Source of the DNA: an uncultured Desulfobacter sp.
Lineage (GTDB): Bacteria; Desulfobacterota; Desulfobacteria; Desulfobacterales; Desulfobacteraceae
Assembly: GCF_963665355.1 (NCBI RefSeq)
Contig: NZ_OY762229.1
Span: 3,844,001-3,908,000 of the forward strand
Reading direction: 5' to 3'
DNA length: 64,000 bases
Below, piece by piece: positions 37,901 to 45,584 of this stretch (within the stretch, counting starts at the first letter, position 1; the number at the start of each line of letters is the position of its first letter). Position numbers and translations under genes: made by a program. The notes beneath the pieces are model-generated. The model saw nothing but the letters and a program-made list of their open reading frames with translations. It had not been told where the DNA came from and did no database searches.

Positions 37901-38526
37901 CGTATATGTGCTGCGGATACCCCTTGAAGGTCAATGCCCGGACCAAAGAGGCCCAAAAGATGCTGCTTGAGAACACCATTATCATGACCCAGATCCGGGA
38001 CATGTTCAATGACCTTGATTTTTCCGGCTGCATTGTCTCCTGCGGAACCTGCATGGATTCCTTGTCCGAACTGGGCATCACCGACCTGTTTGATGCCGGT
38101 TTGTTTGATATCTCAGGATTCCTGTTTGAAAATGGTCTGACCATAGCCAGTCCCCAAACCTGTCTTTACCATGCGCCCTGTCATGACAGTCTGAAGGGTA
38201 CGGCAGTGACACGGTTGGCAAAGGCAGGAATCGAGGCCACGCCAGTGCCCTACTGCTGTTCCGAAGCCGGTACCATGTCCCTGTCCCGCCCGGATATCAG
38301 CTACAACATGTTTTTGAGGAAACAAAATGCTGTTGAGCAGGCTCGCCTGGATACCGTTAAGCCGAAAATATTGACCAACTGCCCTTCCTGTGTCCAGGGG
38401 TTGGGCCGCCAGAAACAGGTCGTACCTGTACATATGGCCGTGGAGCTGGCACGGCTTGCAGGGGGTGCCGACTGGATGAAAGAGTTCCGGAAGTTGATCA
38501 GAAACATGGAAATCGTTACCTTCTGA
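34942..38526 (+). CDS. Giant DUF3683 / FAD-linked oxidase / Fe-S / CCG oxidoreductase
   Basis: A 1194-residue fusion. Residues 1-150 look like DUF3683. About 155-330 is an FAD-binding (PCMH/VAO) domain with IPRGGGTGLTGGATPLAP. About 400-720 is the FAD-linked oxidase C-terminal domain with HMHAGDGNVHVNIPV and SGEHGIGVTK. Two ferredoxin-type motifs, CVRCGKCKPQCPVF (about 760) and CTICHKCLDKCPV (about 821), are followed by the cysteine-rich CCG part (CGYPLKVNA, CGTCMDSL, YHAPCHDSL). It resembles D-lactate or glycolate dehydrogenases fused to an electron-transfer module, so a cytosolic 2-hydroxyacid dehydrogenase feeding membrane carriers is the likely role. The rsmE gene starts 1 bp after its stop. 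Confidence 0.9.
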   Translation: MRDPFRKIPFNYTSAGDDQIIAHLFGNEILGTIRILEALKGTGRSSRILHRFMGDIFVIRRNAFLFQELVEHPMLRRRLFTEFEKDLFNIAGHAQHDEVRIVLDRCRSSLQELKAQISAVAKEQARIARHLSPVVGKNNICFDPFNITSHATDATDWRRYMPLCVLLPDREDQVPGLVKKLKKLGFHIIPRGGGTGLTGGATPLAPDCVMINTEKLNTIFPIEHRKTKDGRNYAVLPLEAGVITQDAKDAAAAEGYIFATDPTSAWACTIGGNLAENAGGKTAVLYGTAIDNVLSFRITMPDGRLLTVQRKDHPLRKIWYEDTLCFIIRDEKGQVLDTIELTGADVRKKGLGKDVTNKVLGGVPGLQKEGCDGIITWAEFILYPEFAHKATCCIEFFGNDMTEAGKVITQVCTRFDNSDPALMALEHFDEEYIKAIKYKTKRPVADRLKAVLLIDMVSNDADSLKQGMLGIETILESYDKTGLSIAKDRAEAARYWEDRKRLGAIAAHTNAFKLNEDIVLPIDSLADFVRFVDQTNLEEKKYTQGRIIQNILAYLDTAIPLSDPQWLGKKVGRIKDMAYAIRQKLSIASRDAIEAFIHTKNFHSQIQEHLRGYSLVLSNVDRIYNDTLSRLIVIATHMHAGDGNVHVNIPVFSNDRQMLERAHMTADKVMAKAVALDGVVSGEHGIGVTKFKYLDEDQVTRFNAYRKQVDPDGLMNPGKLSEPDILNKVFTPSFNLLELEAQILKHGSLSDLAANISHCVRCGKCKPQCPVFFPARNMFFHPRNKNLALGALIEALLYITQRTQSTKFKVLKNLGQIADHCTICHKCLDKCPVNIDSGAISIKEREILKKMSFKHTPVATKLTLGYLGTRHQVLNPIIRTGLLTGGSSAQRTAVQLAKPAALVPALKETRPMQLLHAPVSRPGLTTLRAHLPHADRNQAILLNPAGDIVSTVFYFPGCGSERMFSDISRATIFLLLSRGHQVVLPPPYMCCGYPLKVNARTKEAQKMLLENTIIMTQIRDMFNDLDFSGCIVSCGTCMDSLSELGITDLFDAGLFDISGFLFENGLTIASPQTCLYHAPCHDSLKGTAVTRLAKAGIEATPVPYCCSEAGTMSLSRPDISYNMFLRKQNAVEQARLDTVKPKILTNCPSCVQGLGRQKQVVPVHMAVELARLAGGADWMKEFRKLIRNMEIVTF

Positions 38527-38527
38527 G

Positions 38528-39238
38528 ATGAACCTTATCCTGCTGGAAGAACAAGATTTCACAGGCTTGAACCGGGTACGGCTCCAGGACGACCGATGCA
38601 GGCATGTTATCCGGGTGCTCGGGGCAAAGCCCGGTGATACCCTTGTGTGTGGAAAAAAAAATGCAAATATGGGGACAGGTGTGATTGTGTCCATGGAACG
38701 AAACGCCATTGAAATGGACGTCAGCCTTGACCAGGCCCCGCCGGCGCCTTTGCCCCTGTCCTTGGTGCTGGCTTTACCCCGGCCCAAGATGCTTAAGCGT
38801 ATTCTTCAAAGTCTTGCAAGTCTTGGCGTGAAAGAGATTTTTCTGATCAATTCCCGGCGGGTGGAAAAAAGTTTCTGGGATTCCGGTGTATTGTCTGAAT
38901 CCGATATCCAGCGTCATCTTGACCTGGGCCTTTGCCAGGCCCGGGATACCATTATGCCCCGGGTGCACCTGAAACGTTTTTTTACACCTTTTGTTAAAGA
39001 AGAGCTGCCGGAACTGAGCAGAAACAAAAAAAGAATTCTCGCCCATCCCAAAGCCCAGGCTCTTTGTCCGGTGGGAATCAATTCTGATACAGTTCTTGTG
39101 ATCGGCCCGGAAGGCGGGTTCATTGATCTTGAAGTGCAAACCCTTGAGGATCAGGGTTTTGAGTCCATGACCATGGGATTGAGGATTCTTCGGGTGGAGA
39201 CGGCGGTAACCGCCCTGGTTTCCAGGCTTTTCACCTAG
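38528..39238 (+). CDS. rsmE: 16S rRNA (uracil-1498-N3)-methyltransferase
   Basis: A 236-residue SPOUT methyltransferase that methylates U1498 of 16S rRNA. The N-terminal PUA-like part has the family stretch DDRCRHVIRVLGAKPGDTL. The knotted C-terminal SAM site has IGPEGGFIDLEVQTL and LGLRILR-like MGLRILRVETAV. The gene starts 1 bp after the large oxidoreductase, so the two are one operon. The stop codon TAG is the first three bases of a family 1 repeat. Confidence 0.93.
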   Translation: MNLILLEEQDFTGLNRVRLQDDRCRHVIRVLGAKPGDTLVCGKKNANMGTGVIVSMERNAIEMDVSLDQAPPAPLPLSLVLALPRPKMLKRILQSLASLGVKEIFLINSRRVEKSFWDSGVLSESDIQRHLDLGLCQARDTIMPRVHLKRFFTPFVKEELPELSRNKKRILAHPKAQALCPVGINSDTVLVIGPEGGFIDLEVQTLEDQGFESMTMGLRILRVETAVTALVSRLFT

Positions 39239-39309
39239 TGTTTGAACGAAAAGTCACCCATCTGCGTCTTGCATCTGGGCAACTTTTCGTCCAAACACGG
39301 CTTTCCGTT
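39236..39309. repeat. Dispersed palindromic repeat, family 1, short copy
   Basis: Starts TAGTGTTTGAACGAAAAGTC, ends GTCCAAACACGG plus CTTTCCGTT. The two arms are inverted copies (GTGTTTGAACGAAAAG against CTTTTCGTCCAAACAC). It matches the ends of the 486-648 copy but lacks the inner insert. Its first three bases are the rsmE stop codon. Confidence 0.8.
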
Positions 39310-39362
39310 ACGGCACGACCTAAAATTTTTGTTTGTTGTGGTAATAAAAAAGGAGATGAAAA

Positions 39363-39524
39363 ATGGATAAAAAACAAGAAAAAGTCAGACTTGAGGCCTA
39401 TGAGAGTCTGCCCCCCGTTATCAAAGAAGGCCTGACCCCCGAAGAAAAGGAGATGTTTCTGACCGCCGAAGAGTGGCCTGACAGCCTTTTTGCCAAAATG
39501 GACGAATTTATCGTTAAAGAATAA
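39363..39524 (+). CDS. Small acidic protein, 53 aa
   Basis: An ATG nine bases after AAAAGGAGAT opens a 53-residue frame (MDKKQEKVRLEAYESLPP, later GLTPEEKEMFLTAEEWPDS, ending VKE). It is charged, with no membrane segment. The strong ribosome site and sensible codon use argue that it is real. The EE-rich helix followed by EEWPDSLF is not a family I know. It sits just after a family 1 repeat and before the cyclic-nucleotide-binding gene. Confidence 0.6.
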   Translation: MDKKQEKVRLEAYESLPPVIKEGLTPEEKEMFLTAEEWPDSLFAKMDEFIVKE

Positions 39525-39586
39525 GGCTGTGCCGATTTATTGACATTAGAAGTTCAAGAATTTAATATTAAATTAATCTACTTTTA

Positions 39587-40084
39587 ATGATCGGAAAAAC
39601 AATGAAATCTACTGAGCGGCAAAATGCCGCAGGTCCATCCCTGGAAAAATATGCCAGGTATGCCAATATTCTTCAGAAAACAAAATGGGCTCGGGAGTTC
39701 TCCTGGGATCATGTCAAAAAAATATGTTTCTATATTGAACCGGTGATGGCTAAAACCGGGGCCATTGTATTCAAAGAAGGGGATACGGACAAAAGTCTGG
39801 GGATTATCGTCAGTGGAGCCATTGACATCATCAAGGAAAACACCCGGGTGACAACTCTCACCAGTTCCCAGACTTTCGGCGAAATGGCCCTGATTGACGG
39901 CGAGCCGCGTTCCGCTTCCGGTATTGCCGTGAAAGAAACAGTCATCTTTTTTATGACCCAGGATAATCTGATTCGTCTCACCCAGGATGATCCTCAATTA
40001 GGGGTTCAACTGCTGTGGAAAATTTCCAAGCTTATCAGCCAGCGGTTGCGCCAGACCACGGGGATGCTTGTGGATTATATGTAA
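39587..40084 (+). CDS. Cyclic nucleotide-binding domain protein
   Basis: A 165-residue protein consisting of a short N-terminal helix region and one cNMP-binding beta-roll (about 45-145): FKEGDTDKSLGIIVSGAIDI and the phosphate-binding cassette FGEMALIDGEPRSAS with the Arg for the cyclic phosphate. No DNA-binding helix-turn-helix follows; the protein ends after the C-helix. It is therefore a stand-alone cAMP or cGMP sensor. The window also encodes a class III cyclase at 1340-3307. A strong terminator follows. Confidence 0.88.
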   Translation: MIGKTMKSTERQNAAGPSLEKYARYANILQKTKWAREFSWDHVKKICFYIEPVMAKTGAIVFKEGDTDKSLGIIVSGAIDIIKENTRVTTLTSSQTFGEMALIDGEPRSASGIAVKETVIFFMTQDNLIRLTQDDPQLGVQLLWKISKLISQRLRQTTGMLVDYM

Positions 40085-40150
40085 GAATTTTAAATTCAAC
40101 ATGTCAAAAAAATGGGATGTTGCTGATTGGAAAATTGATTGGAATATATT

Positions 40151-40193
40151 GGCCCCCGGAGATAATCAAGATCATTATCTCCGGGGGCCTTTT
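40151..40193 (+). terminator. Strong rho-independent terminator
   Basis: GGCCCCCGGAGATAAT pairs perfectly with ATTATCTCCGGGGGCC over 16 bp with a 7-nt loop, then TTTT. It ends transcription of the cyclic-nucleotide-binding gene. Confidence 0.85.
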
Positions 40194-40241
40194 GTGAATT
40201 GGGTTGCCAGACAGCAAGATCTATTCTTGCTTAGCCATTGG

Positions 40242-40859
40242 CTAATAATCGCAAATGGATTGGCTCACACTCGTGGGTACGCCTTCATACGGGGTCCATT
40301 TGTTGACATTGAAACTTGACGAATCCCTCATGTTTTTCAAGATTTCAATGCTGGTTTTATACCCTTTGTACATCCGGCAGATATCCATGGCCATACCGCA
40401 GATCAGGGCAACCGCCTGGACCACGGTGACATCATCCTGTGAAAATTCCCATGGTTTTGCGGTGTACACCCGGAGTGCACCGATAATTTTGTTCTGGCTG
40501 ACAATAGGTACACCCAGTAACGAGGAGATCCCTTCTTTTTTCGCCTCTTCAGGATACTCAATTCGGGGATCATCCATAACATCGTAAATGGCAATGGGAA
40601 CCGCATCCTTGGCTTCTTTGATTGCCTGTTTAAAATGGGTCGGCCCTTTTTCAAGGTATTCCCGGCTCAGCCCGGAGGATCCCATCAGATCAAGCTTTCC
40701 GGTTTCCCTGTTGACCAGAAAAACACAGCATCCCTTGGCATTTAACGCACTTTTTACACTTTCGGCGGTAATCATGGCAACTTCCTCCTGCTCTCTGCAT
40801 TGGGAAATCGCTGTGGTCAAACGGGTAATGGTTTCGTAATGAAGTTCATGGGTGTTCAT
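40242..40859 (-). CDS. GAF domain protein
   Basis: A 205-residue protein with one GAF domain (about 25-165): AMITAESVKSALNAKGC, LGVPIVSQNKIIGALRVYT and FSQDDVTVVQAVA. The ending includes YKTSIEILKNMR. GAF domains bind small ligands such as cyclic nucleotides or sense redox state. There is no output domain, so it must act through a partner. It is convergent with the cyclic-nucleotide-binding protein across the strong terminator. AGGAGAGAACC precedes the start. Confidence 0.85.
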   Translation of the reverse strand: MNTHELHYETITRLTTAISQCREQEEVAMITAESVKSALNAKGCCVFLVNRETGKLDLMGSSGLSREYLEKGPTHFKQAIKEAKDAVPIAIYDVMDDPRIEYPEEAKKEGISSLLGVPIVSQNKIIGALRVYTAKPWEFSQDDVTVVQAVALICGMAMDICRMYKGYKTSIEILKNMRDSSSFNVNKWTPYEGVPTSVSQSICDY

Positions 40860-41287
40860 GGTTCTCTCCTTTTCTTTAAAAGTTAAAAAGTTAACTACTT
40901 AAAGCGGTTTGGACGTATCCTGTGTGATGCCGAAAAGACAGGTGACGATCACACAAAATGAGATTCAAGAGAGATTAAGTGATCCAAGGCTGGTCGTGCT
41001 GTAATAAGTATGGGGATAATCAACAACTGTTGTTCAACTGGGAGTGCCTTTAATATATCGAAACTATTCAAGAAGGTCAAAGGTTGATTTTTTAATAATG
41101 AATAAAAATACAGGGTGTCCGTTGGCACTGTCATTGCTTCATCAGTTTGACAATGCCAATGTATTTTTCTCTTAATTTTTCAAATGTTGTTTATTCCCTC
41201 ATTTCTCTGTTTTTGCTGAATCGGCAAAAGGCTATTAATCCGCACCCAAAAAGCAAAAATGTGCAAGGTTTATGGTTCATGTAGTAT
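40860..41287. other. Gap without recognisable genes
   Basis: About 430 bp between the GAF gene and the IS remnants. A 61-residue minus-strand frame at 40949-41134 has no recognisable family and no clear ribosome site. The inverted-looking AAAAGTTAAAAAGTTAAC stretch near 40880 lies in the GAF promoter region. Nothing else is supported. Confidence 0.4.
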
Positions 41288-41289
41288 CT

Positions 41290-41385
41290 CTTATGTGGAA
41301 AGACGGCCAAAGAAAAGCAGAAAATGATCTTGGATGGAATCGTGATACAATTAGAAAAGGTCTGAAAGAACTTCAAAGCGGTTTT
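41290..41385 (+). pseudogene. ISAzo13-like transposase fragment
   Basis: About 30 residues (GQRKAENDLGWNRDTIRKG, then LKELQSGF) resemble the N-terminal helix-turn-helix region of ISAzo13-type transposases. It is cut off abruptly where IS66-like sequence begins. The C-terminal remnant at 9614-9954 belongs to the same broad family but is not the other half. Confidence 0.45.
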
Positions 41386-42296
41386 GTTTGCATTCGGACA
41401 ACATCAAGGTTTACCTGGCTCTGGGTTATACGGACATGCGTAAATCCATTAACGGATTGTCCATTCTGGTTAGCGAGCATTATAGTATCTCCAGGACCAG
41501 CTTTTTGGGCGTAAAAGCGAAAAGAAACCGATCAATCCAAACCAGGTTCAACTCTGCCTTTTTGACATACCGGAAGAAGAATTCCCCATCGGTGATCAGC
41601 TTGAAGAGGATGAGGAGATTGATGTCCCGGCCCATAAAAGGAAAAAACGGGGTCGACGCCCCATCCCGGACAACCTGCCTGTAATTGAAGTCGTTCACGA
41701 TCTCAAAGATGCAGAGAAGGTCTGTGAGTGCGGATGCGTCAAAGAACGCATCGGTGAAGAGGTATCCAAACAGCTTGATATCATCCCTGCTAAAATCCAG
41801 GTTGTTAAACACATCCGCCCTAAATATGCCTGCAAGCATTGTGAGGGTGTTGAAAGTGAAGGCCCTAGGGTGTCCATCGCCCCCATGCCTGAGCAGGTTA
41901 TTCCAAAATGTATTGGAACCCCCGGCCCGATCGCCTACGTTCTGGTGGCCAAATTTGTCGATGCCCTCCCTTTTTATCGGCAGGCTCCGGACAACAATAT
42001 GGCCGAAAACACCATTCGCCCTTTTGTGATCGACCGGAAAAACTGGCTCTTCTCTGTAATCCCTGAAGGCGCCGCTGCCAGTGCAGCCATTTACAGCCTA
42101 ATCGAAACCGCCAAAGCAAATGGTCTTGAACCATACTGGTATTTTCGTTACCTTCTGGAAAAACTCCCCGATGCTATGACCGAGGATGATTACAAAGCTT
42201 TGTTACCTCAATACCTCGACAAGACCAAACTTGCCGGTCCTCCTCATATCGCATAACGAGCCTCCCTATACAAGGTGGGGTTCATTAAGCGCTTAC
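41386..42296 (+). pseudogene. IS66 family element with two internal deletions
   Basis: The first part encodes the start of IS66 TnpB (DNIKVYLALGYTDMRKSING). At about 41495 it jumps into TnpC at FGRKSEKK, so the end of TnpB and start of TnpC are gone. TnpC continues through the cysteine-rich zinc region (CECGCVKERIGEEVSKQ and KYACKHCEG) to DALPFYRQ. It then jumps at about 41983 to APDNNMAENTIRPFVIDRKN, removing the DDE core, and runs to the normal C-terminus at 42256. The right end GGGGTTCATTAAGCGCTTAC (to 42296) looks like an IS66 terminal repeat. TnpA and the left end were not found, so it cannot move by itself. Confidence 0.75.
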
Positions 42297-42753
42297 AGCT
42301 TAACATACGAAAATCAAACTTATGAAACTAATCAACTGGTAATCTTCGAGTAAGGTCCAGGTCATTTGGGGTTGATATAAAAAGTCTATCCATTGAAGGG
42401 TGTAAACAACAGTCCTTCAATTTAACATATTTTTCAATCTCTCTCCTTTGTAACCGGGCATTCACCATGTGAATAGCCCGGTTTCTTTTGTTCAGGTACA
42501 AGCATGTAAATTGATTCCCAAAGTACTATTCTATCAGCACAGATTCCGAAATGACTTTGGACAAATAAAGGCGAAGATTTATGGTATCTTTTCGGGTTAT
42601 TCCCCACAAAATTACGGCAAGTACTGGAATAACAATAGATCGCCTCAAATCCATTTGTGCACTTCGTTTGATCCATGCGCTTGACTGCCGTTAATAAGAT
42701 GTTATTATCCGCATACCATCAACAATGCGGTATCACAAAGGAAACAAACACAA
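42297..42753. other. Gap without recognisable genes
   Basis: About 460 bp between the IS66 remnant and the M50 protease. Short frames on both strands have no family resemblance or ribosome site. A CAAAGGAAAC stretch before 42754 serves the protease gene. Confidence 0.4.
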
Positions 42754-43377
42754 ATGGGATTGCTCAGTTTACTGCTTAACAACCCGATTGCATTCATTCT
42801 CATCGCTATTCCCTTGATATATGCCATTATTTTTCATGAACTGGCCCATGGGTATGTTGCTTATCGACTGGGTGATCCAACGGCCAAACACCTTGGTCGG
42901 CTGAGCCTCAATCCTCTCAAGCACCTTGATCCTTTGGGAACTCTGATGTTGTTTCTTGTAGGGTTTGGCTGGGCAAAACCGGTACCTATAAATTTCAGTT
43001 ATATTCAGGATTACCGAAAAGGCATGATTTTGGTCTCATCTGCAGGGATTATCATGAACATGATCCTGGCATTTCTCAGCCTTTTTCTTTACAGCCTGCT
43101 TAACCTGCCTCAATCGAGTGTTTTTGCAATGGTGCTTCAGGTTTTTGCAAAAATCAATATTATCCTGGCAGCATTTAATCTCATTCCGATTCCACCGTTA
43201 GATGGCTCAAAAATTCTTTTAGGATTTTCCCCTGCAAGTGTCCAAGCAATTTTGCTTCGTTTGGAACGATTTGGCTTTTTTATCGTCATCACACTGCTTT
43301 ATTTCAATATTTTAGATCCAGTAATTAATTTTTTGCAGACAGTAATACTCTCACTTATCAATGCGCTACTGCCTTAA
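42754..43377 (+). CDS. Site-2 protease family (M50) membrane metalloprotease
   Basis: A 207-residue, largely hydrophobic protein. The zinc-binding HELAH is at residues 28-32 and the third ligand region is FNLIPIPPLDGSKIL (about 145-160), both as in the YwhC/Rv-type short M50 proteases. Membrane helices surround both motifs, and AYRLGDPTAKHLGRLSLNPL, followed by KHLDPLGTLML, is typical. It should cleave membrane-spanning substrates. Neighbours are mobile elements, so the substrate is unknown. Confidence 0.9.
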   Translation: MGLLSLLLNNPIAFILIAIPLIYAIIFHELAHGYVAYRLGDPTAKHLGRLSLNPLKHLDPLGTLMLFLVGFGWAKPVPINFSYIQDYRKGMILVSSAGIIMNMILAFLSLFLYSLLNLPQSSVFAMVLQVFAKINIILAAFNLIPIPPLDGSKILLGFSPASVQAILLRLERFGFFIVITLLYFNILDPVINFLQTVILSLINALLP

Positions 43378-43560
43378 TCTTTCAAAAGGATTTTAATCCG
43401 GCATAATCCGAGAAGCATTTATCCAATCAAAGAGAGAAGAATGATGGTATCAAGGGTGCCCAACCCTAAATTCCAGGCGGAAAGGAATAACGAAAGTAGT
43501 CAACGCCTTTATTACCAATGGTTTCTGCCATAAATTATAGACAAAGTCAACGTTGCTTTT

Positions 43561-43590
43561 CAGCGGGCGCGCGCTTTTTGCGCTCCGCTG
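43561..43590 (+). terminator. Strong hairpin just before the group II intron
   Basis: CAGCGG and GCGC arms pair with GCGCTCCGCTG across a T-containing loop. It lies about 10 nt upstream of the intron 5' end. Class IIC introns are known to insert next to terminator-like stem-loops, so this is probably part of the target. Confidence 0.6.
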
Positions 43591-44119
43591 CAAAAGCTTT
43601 GTGTGTGCCGGGCACGGCACATGTTCTTAAAAGTGAGTCAAATGTATAAAATTCCAATACATTTGGCAAGTCTTAGACCCAGCCTGATGGAGGCGAAGGG
43701 TGTAGTGGTATGGCAACGGGGTACCGGTGACGGCACTTCTGAAGGAAGCCGTCCTGCCGAGGCAGGGCACCACAAAAGTACGGGGTGACGAACAGAAATC
43801 GGGTATGAGGCGCATACACCGGGACGAGCCTGCACAACAAGGTAAAGTCCTCTATCCATTATAGGGTGTATCCGTAAACCCGGCATCCACGTACTGAAAG
43901 GCATGTGTTTACCCCGGGAGGTCTCCCATGTGCCGGTAAAACGGCTGAAGGCCGGGCAACCGACCTTGACCGCATGGGAGAAGTCAGCAGAAGGCATAGT
44001 AGCCGGAGGAAACGAGCCCCGCAAAAAAACGGGGAGGTCTCACCCCCGGTAAAGGCCTGAACGGTGCCTGGGCCGAATGGTCCGGGTAAATGATAACGAC
44101 AAATAGGAGGTGTGTACTT

Positions 44120-45430
44120 GTGAACAGACGGCCACAGCAGATGGAACTGTTCCCAGCGTCACAGATTGCCGAAAGTCTGGGAAACAACGACCGGTTAATG
44201 GAGATGATCCTTGAACGCAACAACATTATCCGGGCATGGAAACAGGTTTGTGCCAACAAAGGAGCACCCGGCGTAGACGGTATGAAAACCGCCCAACTGG
44301 GGAACTACCTGGCAAAGCACTGGCCTGAAATTGAACAAGACCTGCTTAACTGCAGGCATAAACCGCTACCGGTGAAACGAAAGGAAATTCCTAAACCGGA
44401 TGGTGGTGTCCGTTTACTGGGAATACCCACGGTGCTTGATCGGTTTATACAGCAGGCCATATCCCAGATCCTGGAACAGGTATGGGAACCTTTTTTCTCT
44501 GAAGGCAGCTATGGGTTCAGACCCGGAAGATCTGCACACGATGCGGTGATGCAGGGTAAAAGGTACATGGTTGAAGGTTATACATATGTCGTAGACATGG
44601 ACCTGTCAAAATTTTTCGACCGCGTTTCGCACGACCGTTTGATGAGTAGACTCGCCGGTAGAATCAAGGATAAGCGCGTATTAAAGGTAATACGGCAATA
44701 TCTAAGATCCGGTGTAATGACCTCAGGCGTTATGGTGCCTACGGAAGAAGGGACTCCCCAGGGAGGTCCGCTCTCTCCTCTGCTTTCCAACATCGTCCTT
44801 GATGAGTTGGATAAGGAACTTGAGAAACGAGGACACCGATATGTCCGTTATGCCGATGACTTCATGATCTTCTGTAAGAGCCGGAAAGCAGCCGAAAGGG
44901 TTAAGGAGAGTATCACCAGGTTTCTAACCGTGAAACTCAAGCTCAAAGTAAACCAGGACAAAAGTGCTGTCAGCAGACCGTGGTTGCGCAAATTCCTTGG
45001 ATTCACATATTTTCAAATGTGTGGGCAGTCAAAGATCCGGATTCATGCCAAGAGTATGAAACGGTTCAAGGACAAGGTACGGGAATTGACCAGCCGCAAG
45101 CGGGGTAAAAGCCTGTGGCAGGTCATTCAGGAATTGAACCGATATTTTCGGGGATGGTGGAATTATTTCCGGCTTACAGAGGCAAAATCATTCCTCAAAG
45201 GGCTCAAAATCTGGATAAGGCGACGGCTGAGAAGCCTTGTTTGGAAACAATGGAAAAATCCCAAAACCAGGGTTCGTAACCTTGAGAAACTTGGTATTTC
45301 TCACCAGGATGCCATGCTATGCGGCAATGCCCGAAAAAAGTATTGGCACATGAGCAAAATCAAGTGGGTGGCCATTGCCATGCCTGAACGATATTTTATT
45401 GATCAAGGATTATATCTGCCCGGGAACTGA
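44120..45430 (+). CDS. Group II intron reverse transcriptase/maturase
   Basis: About 436 residues from GTG 44120, preceded by AGGAGG at 44105; a longer frame starts at 44090. Reverse transcriptase motifs in order: GAPGVDGM, KEIPKPDGGVRLLGIPTVLD, SYGFRPGRSAHDAV, VVDMDLSKFFDRV, GTPQGGPLSPLLSNI and the catalytic YADDF with its two Asp. The maturase domain X follows (FRGWWNYF). No H-N-H endonuclease is present after it. It splices the intron and copies it into new sites. Confidence 0.93.
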   Translation: MNRRPQQMELFPASQIAESLGNNDRLMEMILERNNIIRAWKQVCANKGAPGVDGMKTAQLGNYLAKHWPEIEQDLLNCRHKPLPVKRKEIPKPDGGVRLLGIPTVLDRFIQQAISQILEQVWEPFFSEGSYGFRPGRSAHDAVMQGKRYMVEGYTYVVDMDLSKFFDRVSHDRLMSRLAGRIKDKRVLKVIRQYLRSGVMTSGVMVPTEEGTPQGGPLSPLLSNIVLDELDKELEKRGHRYVRYADDFMIFCKSRKAAERVKESITRFLTVKLKLKVNQDKSAVSRPWLRKFLGFTYFQMCGQSKIRIHAKSMKRFKDKVRELTSRKRGKSLWQVIQELNRYFRGWWNYFRLTEAKSFLKGLKIWIRRRLRSLVWKQWKNPKTRVRNLEKLGISHQDAMLCGNARKKYWHMSKIKWVAIAMPERYFIDQGLYLPGN

Positions 45431-45447
45431 TTCCTAAAATCAGCCGA

Positions 45448-45481
45448 ACCGCCCTGGTACGTGATCCGTATGCCGGGTGGT
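45448..45481 (+). ncRNA. Group II intron domain V
   Basis: A 34-nt hairpin: ACCGCCC pairs with GGGTGGT, then GGTACG pairs with CGTATGCC around a TGATC loop. This is the shape and size of catalytic domain V, with the CGC triad in the lower stem. Domain VI with a probable branch-point A follows to 45520. Confidence 0.75.
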
Positions 45482-45584
45482 GTGGGAGGGCTCCTCAGTG
45501 ATGGGGAGTCCTATCCCGATTATATTTGTTTTTTCCATTTCATTCAATTGATTCACTGGTAACTATGACGTTTAATTAATGTTC

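Larger units (their letters stand above)
43603..45520 (+). mobile_element. Group II intron, class IIC-type, apparently complete
   Basis: The 5' end is GTGTGCCGGGCACGG (start uncertain by 2 nt). The RNA domains I-III region runs to about 44090, then the reverse transcriptase frame in domain IV, domain V at 45448-45481 and domain VI ending CCTATCCCGAT at 45520. The encoded protein lacks an endonuclease domain, as in class IIC. Both RNA ends and the full protein frame are present, so it could be active. It lies in the 3' flank of the M50 protease, not in a gene. Confidence 0.8.

Noticed and set aside
43603-43788. 61-aa frame and the antisense 128-aa frame in the intron 5' part
   Set aside because: This is structured intron RNA (domains I-III), not coding.
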